This document shows, in pieces, positions 10,109 through 18,165 of a DNA stretch of 64,000 nt (positions are counted from its first letter, which is position 1; each line of letters starts with the position of its first letter). The DNA is from Opitutia bacterium. Its GTDB lineage: Bacteria > Verrucomicrobiota > Verrucomicrobiia > Opitutales > Opitutaceae. Made by a program: the position numbers and the translations under genes. The notes under the pieces were generated by a model. That model saw only the letters and a program-made list of their open reading frames with translations. It was not told the DNA's origin and did not search any database. The DNA lies in assembly GCA_016217545.1 (NCBI GenBank), contig JACRHT010000002.1, positions 1 to 64,000 on the forward strand, read 5' to 3'.

Positions 10109-10749
10109 CGCGCCACGCCCGCGACGAACGGGTTGTTCTCCTTCTCGTCTCCCACCGTCGTGCGCGGCCCGTGGCCCGGCAGCACGATCGTCTCATCCGG
10201 CAGCGTGTAGATCTGACCGCGGATCGACGCCGCCAACTGCTCGAAATTCCCGCCCGGCAAATCCCAGCGCCCGACACCGCCGTTGAACAGCGCGTCGCCG
10301 ACGAGCGCCGCTTTCGCCTCCGCTTGGTGAAACAACACATTGCCGGGGCAATGGCCGGGGACGTGCCGCACCTCAAATTCCCGCCCGAGCGCCGCGAGCC
10401 GGTCGCCCTGCCGCATGAACGCATCGATCTTCACGCCCTCGAGTTCCATCCCGGGCATCAGGAAATCGCGCATCACCTCGGGCGTCTCGATGAGATGCTG
10501 GTCAGCCTGGTGCGCGCGAACGACGGCGCCCGTCGCCCGCTTGATCGTCGCGGCATCCTGCGTGTGATCCCAATGCCCGTGCGTCAGCCACAACTCGACG
10601 AGCTTGCATCCGTCTTTCGCGAGGATCGGCTGCACCTTCTCCCAGACATCCGCCGGCGCGTCCACCAGCACGGCCTCGCCGGCGGGCGGCTCGGTCAGCA
10701 GGTAGCCGATTGTTTGGATCGGCCCCGAAGGCAGCGGATAGATTTTCAC
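10105..10749 (-). CDS. MBL-fold metallo-hydrolase (glyoxalase II-like)
   Basis: Metallo-beta-lactamase fold hydrolase with the binuclear metal motif HGHWDH (H57, H59, D61, H62), a further His in VPGHCPGNV, an Asp in LVGDALF and a C-terminal HGP. The 214-residue length and the GHCPGN context match the YcbL/GloB-like class of glyoxalase II-related hydrolases. The natural substrate cannot be told from sequence. It is transcribed just ahead of ribD with a four-base overlap. The hybrid kinase lies 100 bases upstream on the same strand, with only a small GC-rich inverted repeat between them. Confidence 0.88.
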   Translation of the reverse strand: MKIYPLPSGPIQTIGYLLTEPPAGEAVLVDAPADVWEKVQPILAKDGCKLVELWLTHGHWDHTQDAATIKRATGAVVRAHQADQHLIETPEVMRDFLMPGMELEGVKIDAFMRQGDRLAALGREFEVRHVPGHCPGNVLFHQAEAKAALVGDALFNGGVGRWDLPGGNFEQLAASIRGQIYTLPDETIVLPGHGPRTTVGDEKENNPFVAGVAR

Positions 10750-10849
10750 GTTCGCCAGAATCCGCGCGTGCCACGGTTCCGCAAACGTAATTTGGCGCCG
10801 CGCGCGTCTCGCTGCCCGCTCACTGTCGTCGCACGACGGGCGCCGCGCC

Positions 10850-13800
10850 CTAGTTCAGCGCGGCCTGGACCTCGCGCAGGAGAGTCATCGCGGTGAAGGG
10901 TTTTGCCAGCACGCACCGCACACCGGCGCGCTCCGCTTCCTCGCTCGTCACGCTTTGGCCGAGCCCGCTGCACACGATGACGGGGATATCCGCCCGATCC
11001 ACACGCAACTCGTAGATCAAGTCCCAGCCTTGCGCGCCGGGCATCATCAGGTCCGTGATCACGACCCGCACCGTATCGCGCTGCAACGGCCAGTCCGCCA
11101 GCGCTTCGGCGACGTTGGGGAAAGCCACCACTTGGTATCCGGCGCTCTCGAGCACTTCGCGCATGGCGATGCGGATCGACTCCTCGTCGTCCACCACGAG
11201 CACGCGTTCGCCGTTTCCGCGTGGCAGGTCTTCCGCGTCGGCCACCGGGGCGGCGGAGCTCTCGCAGCCGAGCGCTGGCAGGAACACCTCAAAGCGCGTG
11301 CCGTTGCCCGGCGCGGAGTCCACTTCGATGAAACCTCCGTGGCCGCGCACAATGCCGAGCACCGTGGACAGGCCCAGCCCGGTGCCTTTGCCGACTTCCT
11401 TGGTGGTGAAGAACGGATCGAAAATCCGTCGCTGCAACTCCGGGGTCATGCCATGACCCGAGTCCTGCACCGAAAGCACCACGTATGTGCCGGCGCATAC
11501 GTGGTCGTGCGCCGCAGCCATCGCATCGCCCACCAAGCGTGTGGCCACGCCGAGATTGAGGCGCCCGCCCTCCGGCATCGCGTCGCGAGCGTTGATGCAG
11601 AGATTCATCAGCACCTGGTGCACCTGCGTCGGATTCGCGAGCACGGCCGGCAAGCTTCGCGCGGTGTCCCGGACGACCTCGATGTTGCGCGGCAGCGTCT
11701 CATTCAGCAGCCGCGTGATTTCCGCCACGAGATGCTCGACCTGCAGCGGGATGCGCTCGCCACCGATGCCGCGACTGAACGTCAGCAATTGCGCCACGAT
11801 GCCGGCGCCGCGCTGCGCGGAGCCCTCCATCAACTCGAGATAGCGGCGCGTCTCCGCGTCGATCTGTCGTTCGCGCAGCAGCCCCGCGACCATCAGGATC
11901 GGGGCGAGGATGTTGTTCAAATCGTGCGCCACGCCGCTGGCGAGCGTGCCCACGGCCTCCATGCGCTGCGCGCGGAGGAAACGATCCTCGAGATTCTTCT
12001 GCTCGGTCACGTCGCGCGCCACGCCGACGACGCGGATGACTTTCCCTTCATCATCCGTGACCGGGTAGGCGCGGTCCAGGATCCAACGCTCGCTGCCGTC
12101 GGGCCGCACGATGCGGTATTCCTCGTGGTAACCGCCGCTCGCTTGCCGCGCGGCGGCCACCGCGACGCGCTCCGCGTCCTCCGGCACGATCGCTTGCAGC
12201 CACTCGCGGGGATTCGCGTAGAGCGCCTCGCGCGTGCGTCCCCACACTCCCTCGTAGCCGGGGCTGACGTAGACGATCTCGTTTTTCGCCACCGAGGTCA
12301 TCCAGAACACCTCGTCGATGTTCTCCGCCATCTGCCGGAAGAGTTCTTCGCTTTGCGTCAGTCGCTCGTGCAGCCGCATGCGGTCGAGCGTCGTGGCGAC
12401 CTGATCGGCGACGGCCTTCATCAACCGGACGTCTTCCTCGACGAAGCGCGAGCGGGTTCGGCTGCCGAAGGTGATCGTGCCGATCAGGCGATCGCCGACG
12501 AGCAACGGATGGCCGCAATAGGCGCGCAGCCCGACACCGATGAGCGTCTTCGCCTGCGGCAGCGTCACCGTCGGGAGATCGGCCAGAACCAGCGGCTGCT
12601 TGCGCTCCGCCACCACGCCCGCCAGCGAGCTGCCGAACTCCAGCACCGCAAACTTCTCGCGCAGCTCCTCTGGCATTCCTCCGCAGCTCTCCAGCAACAG
12701 GGTCTTGCCGTTCGGCGAAACCATGTGGTTCGCGAACATGTCGCATTCCAGCTCGCGGGCGATGTCCGCCAAAATCCCGCGCAACAGCGAGCGCGGGTTC
12801 TCGCCGACCACCAAGCGGCGGGAAATATCCGCCAGCAACGTGACTCGTCGCTGCTGCCGCCGGCGCGCTGTCACGTCGACCAAGGTCGACAGGATCGTCG
12901 CCTCGCCATCCGTGGTCAGCAGACGCGTCGAGAGCTCGGCGACGAAGAGTTCGCCGTTTTTCTTTCGGAAAATCCCCTCCCAACCGCGAATCACGCCATG
13001 CTCGCGCAGCATCGCCACAAACCTTGCCGCCGCTTCCGGACTGGGCCAGATGTGGCGGGCGCTCCGGCCAAGCGCTTCCTCGCGCGTGTAGCCGGTGAGC
13101 GCCACCCACGTGTCGTTCACGTCGAGCACGAGGCCATCCTCGAGTCGCGTCAGCGCGATCGCAGCCGGGTTGTTCGCGAACGCCTGGGCGAACTTCGCGC
13201 GGGAAAGGCGCAAATCCGTCTCCACCTGCTTCCGCTCGGTGATGTCCGTGGCCACGCCGTCCCAAACCACGCCAAAGTGTTCGGTGCGGTGCGGCCGCGA
13301 TTTCAACGACAGCCAGCGCATGACTCCGTCCGCTCGGCGGAATCGCAGCTCGATATCAAAATCCGACATCGTCCGAAAACTCTGCTCGCCGACCGTGAAC
13401 AAGCGCTCGTTGTCCTCGGCGCTGATCTGGCCATACAGTTGCCTCGCATCCGCGAGCAGCGCTTCCACGGTGATACCGTGAATCAGTTCCATGCCCGCGC
13501 TGGCATAGAGAAAACGTGGACCGGCCTCCGTGCGCACCAAGCGATACACGTAGCTGCCCGGCAGATTGTCGCCCAGCGCGCGCAGTTGCTCTTCCCGTTG
13601 GCGGGCGAGTTGTTCGGCGGCGCCACGCGCCGCGATGTTCTCGGTCAACTCACTGAAGCTCCGCCGCAGCAAGACGAGCAGCAGCAACGACGTCACGATG
13701 ACGAAGAACCAACCCTTCATCATCGCGACATCGGCGAACGTATCGCGATCCTGCACCACGGACACCAACACGTGATCCGACAGGCCGATCCACAGCGCGG

Positions 13801-13894
13801 CGAAGACCCCGTAGGCCAAGACGATCCTCACCGCCCTAGCCCGGGAGGACTTCGTCGGGGGCGCGACAGGTGCAGATGGGGACTCGGAAACCAT
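10850..13894 (-). CDS. Membrane hybrid histidine kinase (PAS-PAS-GAF-PAS-HisKA-HATPase-REC)
   Basis: Sensor kinase of 1014 residues. Two N-terminal membrane helices (about 20-45 and 60-82) precede two PAS/PAC units (to about 355, ending in ATDITERK and VDVTARR). A GAF domain (about 360-520) and a third PAS/PAC ending in ARDVTEQ follow. HisKA has the phosphoacceptor in GVAHDLNNILAP, and HATPase_c shows the boxes NLCINARDAM, DSGHGM and GTGLGLS. A C-terminal receiver has VVDDEE, the phosphorylatable Asp in VITDLMMPG and K in VLAKPF. The start is the ATG giving MVSESPSAP; upstream codons in the frame lie in the divergent promoter region with alaS. The stimulus is unknown. Confidence 0.92.
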   Translation of the reverse strand: MVSESPSAPVAPPTKSSRARAVRIVLAYGVFAALWIGLSDHVLVSVVQDRDTFADVAMMKGWFFVIVTSLLLLVLLRRSFSELTENIAARGAAEQLARQREEQLRALGDNLPGSYVYRLVRTEAGPRFLYASAGMELIHGITVEALLADARQLYGQISAEDNERLFTVGEQSFRTMSDFDIELRFRRADGVMRWLSLKSRPHRTEHFGVVWDGVATDITERKQVETDLRLSRAKFAQAFANNPAAIALTRLEDGLVLDVNDTWVALTGYTREEALGRSARHIWPSPEAAARFVAMLREHGVIRGWEGIFRKKNGELFVAELSTRLLTTDGEATILSTLVDVTARRRQQRRVTLLADISRRLVVGENPRSLLRGILADIARELECDMFANHMVSPNGKTLLLESCGGMPEELREKFAVLEFGSSLAGVVAERKQPLVLADLPTVTLPQAKTLIGVGLRAYCGHPLLVGDRLIGTITFGSRTRSRFVEEDVRLMKAVADQVATTLDRMRLHERLTQSEELFRQMAENIDEVFWMTSVAKNEIVYVSPGYEGVWGRTREALYANPREWLQAIVPEDAERVAVAAARQASGGYHEEYRIVRPDGSERWILDRAYPVTDDEGKVIRVVGVARDVTEQKNLEDRFLRAQRMEAVGTLASGVAHDLNNILAPILMVAGLLRERQIDAETRRYLELMEGSAQRGAGIVAQLLTFSRGIGGERIPLQVEHLVAEITRLLNETLPRNIEVVRDTARSLPAVLANPTQVHQVLMNLCINARDAMPEGGRLNLGVATRLVGDAMAAAHDHVCAGTYVVLSVQDSGHGMTPELQRRIFDPFFTTKEVGKGTGLGLSTVLGIVRGHGGFIEVDSAPGNGTRFEVFLPALGCESSAAPVADAEDLPRGNGERVLVVDDEESIRIAMREVLESAGYQVVAFPNVAEALADWPLQRDTVRVVITDLMMPGAQGWDLIYELRVDRADIPVIVCSGLGQSVTSEEAERAGVRCVLAKPFTAMTLLREVQAALN

Positions 13895-14019
13895 GGGGTA
13901 ATCGCCCACTCGCACTCCGCAAATACGAGCGAACGAGGAAGCCCCGATAGTAACACGGCCCACTCTCTCCGACTCCGCGTTTTGCGACAACTTCCACTCG
14001 CCCTTTGCAGAGCTAAATG

Positions 14020-14035
14020 CCCGTGGCGCCACGGG
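14020..14035. promoter_or_regulatory. Perfect 16-base palindrome between hybrid kinase and alaS
   Basis: CCCGTGGCGCCACGGG is a perfect palindrome within the 219-base divergent gap between the hybrid kinase and alaS. It could be a dimeric regulator site or a remnant of the genome's hairpin repeats. Nothing else clear is seen in this gap. Confidence 0.4.
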
Positions 14036-14113
14036 AGATCATCCCGCATTGCGTCAAATTTGCTCTCGCCGACCCCGTCTCCGTCCTCTGTCTTCCGTCA
14101 TCTGTCCTCAGAC

Positions 14114-16978
14114 ATGACCTCCGCCGAAATTCGCCAGTCCTTCCTCGATTTCTTCGCCCGCCAGGGCCACACGATCGTCCCGTCGTCGTCCCTGCTGCCG
14201 GACTCGCCCGGACTCCTCTTCACCAACGCCGGCATGAACCAGTTCGTGCCCATCTTCCTCGGCGACCGCGCGCCCGACGTCTCCAAGTGGGCCGGCGTGA
14301 AGCCCTCCAAGGACACCCGCGCTGCCGACACCCAGAAGTGCATCCGCGCCGGCGGCAAACACAACGACCTCGAAGACGTCGGCTACGACACCTACCACCA
14401 CACGATGTTCGAGATGCTGGGCAACTGGTCCTTCGGCGACTACTTCAAGAAGGAGTCCATCACCTGGGGCTGGGAACTCATCACCAAGGTCTGGGGCATC
14501 CCGCCGAAGCGCCTCTTCGCCACGATCTACAACCCCGACAAATCCAAGGGCGATCCCGCCGACCGCGACGAGGAAGCCTACGCGATCTGGGCCGAGCTGT
14601 TCCGCAAGGAAGGCCTCGATCCCGCCATCCACATCGTCAACGGCAACAAGAAGGACAATTTCTGGATGATGGGCGACACCGGCCCCTGCGGCCCGTGCTC
14701 GGAGATCCATTTCAACCTCCTCCCCTCCGACGACGAGGCCGAGGGCCGCAAGCTCGTCAACAGCTCCAGCCCGCGCTGCATCGAAATCTGGAACCACGTT
14801 TTCATCCAGTTCAACGCGAACGCCGACGGCACCTTCGCCCCGCTCGCCGCCAAGCACGTCGACACCGGCATGGGCTTCGAACGCGTCGCCGGCATCTACG
14901 CCACGACGCACGGTTTCAAGGACTTCTCCGCCGAGCCCTCGAACTACAACTCCGACGTCTTCGCCCCGCTCTTCACCAAGGTCACCGCGCTCTCCGGCAA
15001 AACCTACCGCGGCACCGTCCCGACCAAGCGCGAAGGCCTCACCGAGCAGGAAAACATCGACGTCGCGTTCCGCGTCCTCGCCGACCACGCGCGCTGCGTC
15101 AGCTGCGCCATCGCCGACGGCATCATGCCCGGCAACGACGGCCGCAACTACGTCATCCGCCGCATCCTCCGCCGCGGCATTCTCTACGGCAAGAAACTCG
15201 GCTTCAAAGTCGGCGACTTCTCGCAGCTCGTCGCCCCGGTGGTCGAGTCACTCGGCCACGTCTTCCCCGAGTTGAAGCAGCAGCAGCAGGTGATCGAACG
15301 CGTCATCCGCTCCGAAGAGGAGAGCTTTGGGCGGACCTTTGAAAACGGAATGCGGCTATTTCATCAGGAACTCCGTAGCGCCTTCCACGACGCCCATCGG
15401 AAGATCGGCCAGTCGAATAAATCGATTCTCTTTATCGGCGACGACGAGGGGCATTTTATCGGTTCGGTAACGAGCACCGGGCAGCCTCTACCTGAAGTGA
15501 AGCTTCAACTGGCAGATCTCACGCAGAGCACGGCGGATCAGCTCGGTTTGGGAACGATCACCATTCCGGGATACGTCGCGTTTGAGCTGTCGGATACCTA
15601 CGGGTTCCCTTTCGACATGACCCAACTTCTGGCGAGAGAGCGAGGCCTTACGGTTGACGCGGAGGGATACAACTTGGAACTGGAGCTTCAGCGTTCAAGG
15701 TCCCGCGCCGCGCAGAAGAAGGAAGTCATCGTCGCCGCCACCGAAGGCGAAGCGACCGACGTCAAACCGACCACTTTCCTCGGCTACACGACGCTCAACG
15801 CCACCGGCACGCTCCTCGAAATCGTGAAGACCGAGAAAGACGCCTTCCTCGTATTCGACCAGACGCCCTTCTACGGCGAAATGGGCGGCCAAGCCGGCGA
15901 CACCGGCACCGCGACCATCGCCGGCCAAGCACTCCAGATCGTCGACACGATCAAAGACAAATCCGGCCGCCATCTGCACAAACTCGCCGCGGGAGTCCCC
16001 GCCCCTACCGCCGGCGCTTCCGTCACGCTCGCGGTCGATCCCGCCCGCCGCCGCGCGATCAATCGCCACCACTCTTCCGCGCACTTGATCCACTGGGCCC
16101 TGCGCAAGGTCCTCGGCACGCACGTCCGCCAGGCCGGCACGTCGAAGACGCCCGAGCGCATGCGCTTCGACTTCTCGCACTTCGAGGCGATGACGCCCGC
16201 GCAGATCAAGGAAGTCGAACAGCTCGTGAACGAGAAGGTCATCGATAACGCCAAGGTCGAATCCTACGAGACCGAGTTCGACAAGAAGCCCGAGGGCACC
16301 CTCGCCTTCTTCGGCGACAAATACGGCAAGATCGTCCGCGTCGTCGACATCGGCGGCTACAGCCGCGAGCTCTGCGGCGGCACGCACGTGTCCACGACCG
16401 GCGAAATCGGTCTCATCAAGATCGTCGCCGAGATGGCGGTCGCCGCCGGCACGCGCCGCGTCGAAGCCGTCGCCGGCCAGCCCGCGTTCGACTTCGTTTC
16501 CGCCGAGGAAACCGCGCTCAAAGCCGTCAACGCCCGCCTCAACGCCGGCGTGCAAGACGTCGCCCAAAAACTCGAAGCCGTCTTCGCCCGCCAGAAGGAA
16601 CTCGAGCAAAAGCTCAAGGCCTTCGAAGCCAAAGCCTCCGCTGGTCTCGCCGACGAACTCGTCGCGAAAGCCACCGAGAAAGACGGCCTCAAATTCGTCA
16701 CCGCTGTGGTCAGCACCGATTCGCCCGACGCGCTCCGCTCGCTCGGCAGCCAGGTGTTGAACAAGCTCGGCGAAGGCGTCGTGACGCTCGGCACTGCGTT
16801 CAGCGACAAGGCCAGCGTCGTCGCCTTCTGCTCGCCCGCCGCGATCAAGGCCGGCCACCAAGCCGGCAAGATCGTCGGCGAGATTTGCGCAAAGCTCGGT
16901 GGCAAAGGCGGCGGCAAGCCCGACTTCGCCATGGGCGGCGGCAAAGACCCCGCGAAGCTCGCCGAAGTCCTCAAATGA
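14114..16978 (+). CDS. alaS: Alanyl-tRNA synthetase with an internal atypical insertion
   Basis: Class II synthetase that charges tRNA-Ala and clears misacylated Ser/Gly. The aminoacylation core spans about residues 1-400 (start MTSAEIRQSFLDFFARQGH; GNWSFGDYFKKE). The editing domain has zinc motif HSSAH (H653, H657) and CGGTH (C754, H758), and a C-terminal DHHA1-type domain follows with a glycine-rich tail. The protein is 954 residues against about 875 usually. The excess falls at about 405-532, between core and editing domain, where codon usage also changes abruptly (15330-15710). A hairpin-repeat-like stretch lies in frame at 15989-16008. The reading frame is intact, so it is presumably functional. 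No clear Shine-Dalgarno precedes the ATG. Confidence 0.96.
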   Translation: MTSAEIRQSFLDFFARQGHTIVPSSSLLPDSPGLLFTNAGMNQFVPIFLGDRAPDVSKWAGVKPSKDTRAADTQKCIRAGGKHNDLEDVGYDTYHHTMFEMLGNWSFGDYFKKESITWGWELITKVWGIPPKRLFATIYNPDKSKGDPADRDEEAYAIWAELFRKEGLDPAIHIVNGNKKDNFWMMGDTGPCGPCSEIHFNLLPSDDEAEGRKLVNSSSPRCIEIWNHVFIQFNANADGTFAPLAAKHVDTGMGFERVAGIYATTHGFKDFSAEPSNYNSDVFAPLFTKVTALSGKTYRGTVPTKREGLTEQENIDVAFRVLADHARCVSCAIADGIMPGNDGRNYVIRRILRRGILYGKKLGFKVGDFSQLVAPVVESLGHVFPELKQQQQVIERVIRSEEESFGRTFENGMRLFHQELRSAFHDAHRKIGQSNKSILFIGDDEGHFIGSVTSTGQPLPEVKLQLADLTQSTADQLGLGTITIPGYVAFELSDTYGFPFDMTQLLARERGLTVDAEGYNLELELQRSRSRAAQKKEVIVAATEGEATDVKPTTFLGYTTLNATGTLLEIVKTEKDAFLVFDQTPFYGEMGGQAGDTGTATIAGQALQIVDTIKDKSGRHLHKLAAGVPAPTAGASVTLAVDPARRRAINRHHSSAHLIHWALRKVLGTHVRQAGTSKTPERMRFDFSHFEAMTPAQIKEVEQLVNEKVIDNAKVESYETEFDKKPEGTLAFFGDKYGKIVRVVDIGGYSRELCGGTHVSTTGEIGLIKIVAEMAVAAGTRRVEAVAGQPAFDFVSAEETALKAVNARLNAGVQDVAQKLEAVFARQKELEQKLKAFEAKASAGLADELVAKATEKDGLKFVTAVVSTDSPDALRSLGSQVLNKLGEGVVTLGTAFSDKASVVAFCSPAAIKAGHQAGKIVGEICAKLGGKGGGKPDFAMGGGKDPAKLAEVLK
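15330..15710 (+). other. Segment of atypical codon usage with insertion inside alaS
   Basis: Between roughly 15330 and 15710 the strong G/C third-position bias drops: codons such as TTT, GGA, CGG, AAT, CTA and GTA replace the neighbours' GGC, CGC, CTC and GTC. The segment still encodes recognisable AlaS at both ends (EEESFGRTFENGM and AFELSDTYGFP). In between it adds about 60 residues (including SILFIGDDEGHFIGSVTSTG) where other AlaS proteins have a short link. The edges are sharp, which suggests homologous replacement from a different donor. Confidence 0.6.
15989..16008 (-). repeat. Hairpin-repeat-like stretch inside alaS
   Basis: On the minus strand this reads GTAGGGGCGGGGACTCCCGC, with the same GTAGGGGCG opening as the intergenic hairpin repeats. 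It is translated in frame as part of AAGVPAPTAGAS. Confidence 0.4.
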
Positions 16979-16979
16979 G

Positions 16980-17007
16980 GTAGGGGCGGTTGCCCTCAAC
17001 CGCCCTT
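16980..17007 (+). repeat. Hairpin repeat GTAGGGGCG family
   Basis: GTAGGGGCGGTTGCCCTCAA followed by CCGCCC forms the stem GGCGGTTG/CAACCGCC with a CCCT loop directly after the alaS stop. Copies at 35115-35171 have the same design with different but still complementary stem bases. Confidence 0.65.
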
Positions 17008-17025
17008 CTGCGCTTCCCCCAACCG

Positions 17026-17054
17026 AAGGCCGGTCCCGCGACCGGCCTTTTCTT
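17026..17054 (+). terminator. Rho-independent terminator after alaS
   Basis: A perfect ten-base stem AAGGCCGGTC/GACCGGCCTT with a CCGC loop is followed by TTTTCTT. It separates alaS from the toxin-antitoxin operon. Confidence 0.8.
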
Positions 17055-17168
17055 CGCCACCGCAGGATGTGCGTCGGCTCCCGGCGGCACCGTTCCGCCG
17101 CCCGTCGCCCTGCTCGCGCACGCCGCCGCCGGCACTGCCGCGACCCCGTCCTCAGCATTCAGGATTGC

Positions 17169-17206
17169 TTTGCCAAATGGCAGTCATGTTTATGCCATTT
17201 GGCAAA
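17169..17206 (+). promoter_or_regulatory. Perfect inverted-repeat operator of the toxin-antitoxin operon
   Basis: TTTGCCAAATGGCA at 17169-17182 and its exact reverse complement TGCCATTTGGCAAA at 17193-17206 are separated by ten bases. Each arm is itself nearly palindromic (TGCCA-NN-TGGCA). The site ends 40 bases before the antitoxin ATG. Autorepression by the Xre-type antitoxin, as known for this family, is the natural reading. Confidence 0.75.
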
Positions 17207-17246
17207 TGTCTCTTGTCTTCCGACCGAAAGTGACGACACTGAGGGC

Positions 17247-17663
17247 ATGAAAGCCCGCAAATCCAAGACCGCGCTGGTCGAGCATCTCCACGACAACCAC
17301 GCCCTGAAGGACCGCGTGGAGGAAGGACTGCCGGTGCTCGAGATCGTGCAATTCGGCAAGCAGGCGGGCTTCACCAACGACGAACTCGCGCGCCTCATCC
17401 AGATCCCACCGCGCACCTACGCCCGGCGCGTGGCGGAGAAGGCCCGCCTCAAGGTCCACGAAGGCGAGCGCGCCGCGCGGCTGATGCGCCTCTTCGATCG
17501 CGCCCGCGAGATTTTTGGCACCGACGAGAACACCCGCGGCTGGTTCAACGCCAAGCTCCTCGCCCTCGGCGGCAAGACCCCGCTCGACTACGCGCAGACC
17601 GAGCCCGGCGCCCGCGAGGTGGAGAACGTCCTCGGTCGCATCGAGCACGGCGTGTTCTCGTGA
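17247..17663 (+). CDS. Xre/MbcA/ParS-type antitoxin
   Basis: Antitoxin half of a type II RES-Xre system. The 138-residue protein has an N-terminal helical DNA-binding region (about 35-75, including LARLIQIPPRTYARRV) and a C-terminal DUF2384/MbcA-ParS-Xre toxin-binding domain. The latter is recognised by the segment REIFGTDENTRGWFNAKLLALGGKTPLDY. It starts at the ATG preceded closely by GAGGG. Its last codons overlap the GTG start of the toxin (GTGA), so it is translationally coupled. A perfect inverted repeat lies in its promoter region, as expected for an autoregulated antitoxin. Confidence 0.92.
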   Translation: MKARKSKTALVEHLHDNHALKDRVEEGLPVLEIVQFGKQAGFTNDELARLIQIPPRTYARRVAEKARLKVHEGERAARLMRLFDRAREIFGTDENTRGWFNAKLLALGGKTPLDYAQTEPGAREVENVLGRIEHGVFS

Positions 17664-18124
17664 GTTCGCTGGTCGTCTGGCGCCTCTGCGCCGCGAAATA
17701 CGCCGCCACCGCCTTCTCCGGCGAGGGCGCGGAGCTCTATGGCGGTCGCTGGTCTCCTCCCGGCTTGCGCGTCGTCTACTGCGCGGAATCCCGCGCGCTC
17801 GCCATCGTCGAAGTGCTGGCCAACGCCGACGAGCCGGACCGCCTGCTCCACCTGAAATGGAATTTCGTCTCGGCCACTTTGCCGGAGAGCGCGGTGGAAA
17901 AGCCGGCGCGCTTCCCGACCAATTGGCGCCAGTTTCCCCACCCGCCCGAGACGCAGGCCGTCGGCGCAGCCTGGCTTAAAGCCGGCACGCACCTCGCGCT
18001 GCGCGTGCCGAGCGCCGTCGTCCCGGGTGAGTTCAACTACCTCGTGAATCCCGCGCACCCGGCATTTGCCAAACTGGAAATTGCCCGGCCCGAGCCCTTC
18101 GCGTTCGACCCGCGGCTGTTGTAG
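17660..18124 (+). CDS. RES-domain toxin (NAD-depleting)
   Basis: Toxin of the RES-Xre pair; characterised members degrade NAD+ by an ADP-ribosyltransferase-like fold. The family residues are visible: R30 in LYGGRW, Y40 in VVYCAES and E43, with a C-terminal NYLVNPAHP segment typical of the family. The 154-residue length is normal. The start is GTG overlapping the antitoxin stop. The frame is intact, so the module appears active. The neighbouring genes are housekeeping or transport genes on the opposite strand. Confidence 0.92.
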   Translation: MSSLVVWRLCAAKYAATAFSGEGAELYGGRWSPPGLRVVYCAESRALAIVEVLANADEPDRLLHLKWNFVSATLPESAVEKPARFPTNWRQFPHPPETQAVGAAWLKAGTHLALRVPSAVVPGEFNYLVNPAHPAFAKLEIARPEPFAFDPRLL

Positions 18125-18165
18125 CGCAGAGGCAGAGATCTGGAGCAAGCAGGCGGACGCCCGGC

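Noticed and set aside
9041-10210. 389-codon plus-strand frame over ribD
   Set aside because: It mirrors ribD codon for codon on the opposite strand and is dominated by Arg, His and Ala; it is a coding-bias shadow.
10955-16978. Open frame of 2007 codons on the plus strand
   Set aside because: Its first half is the antisense of the hybrid kinase gene and only the part from 14114 is alaS. High-GC coding bias opens the complementary frame.
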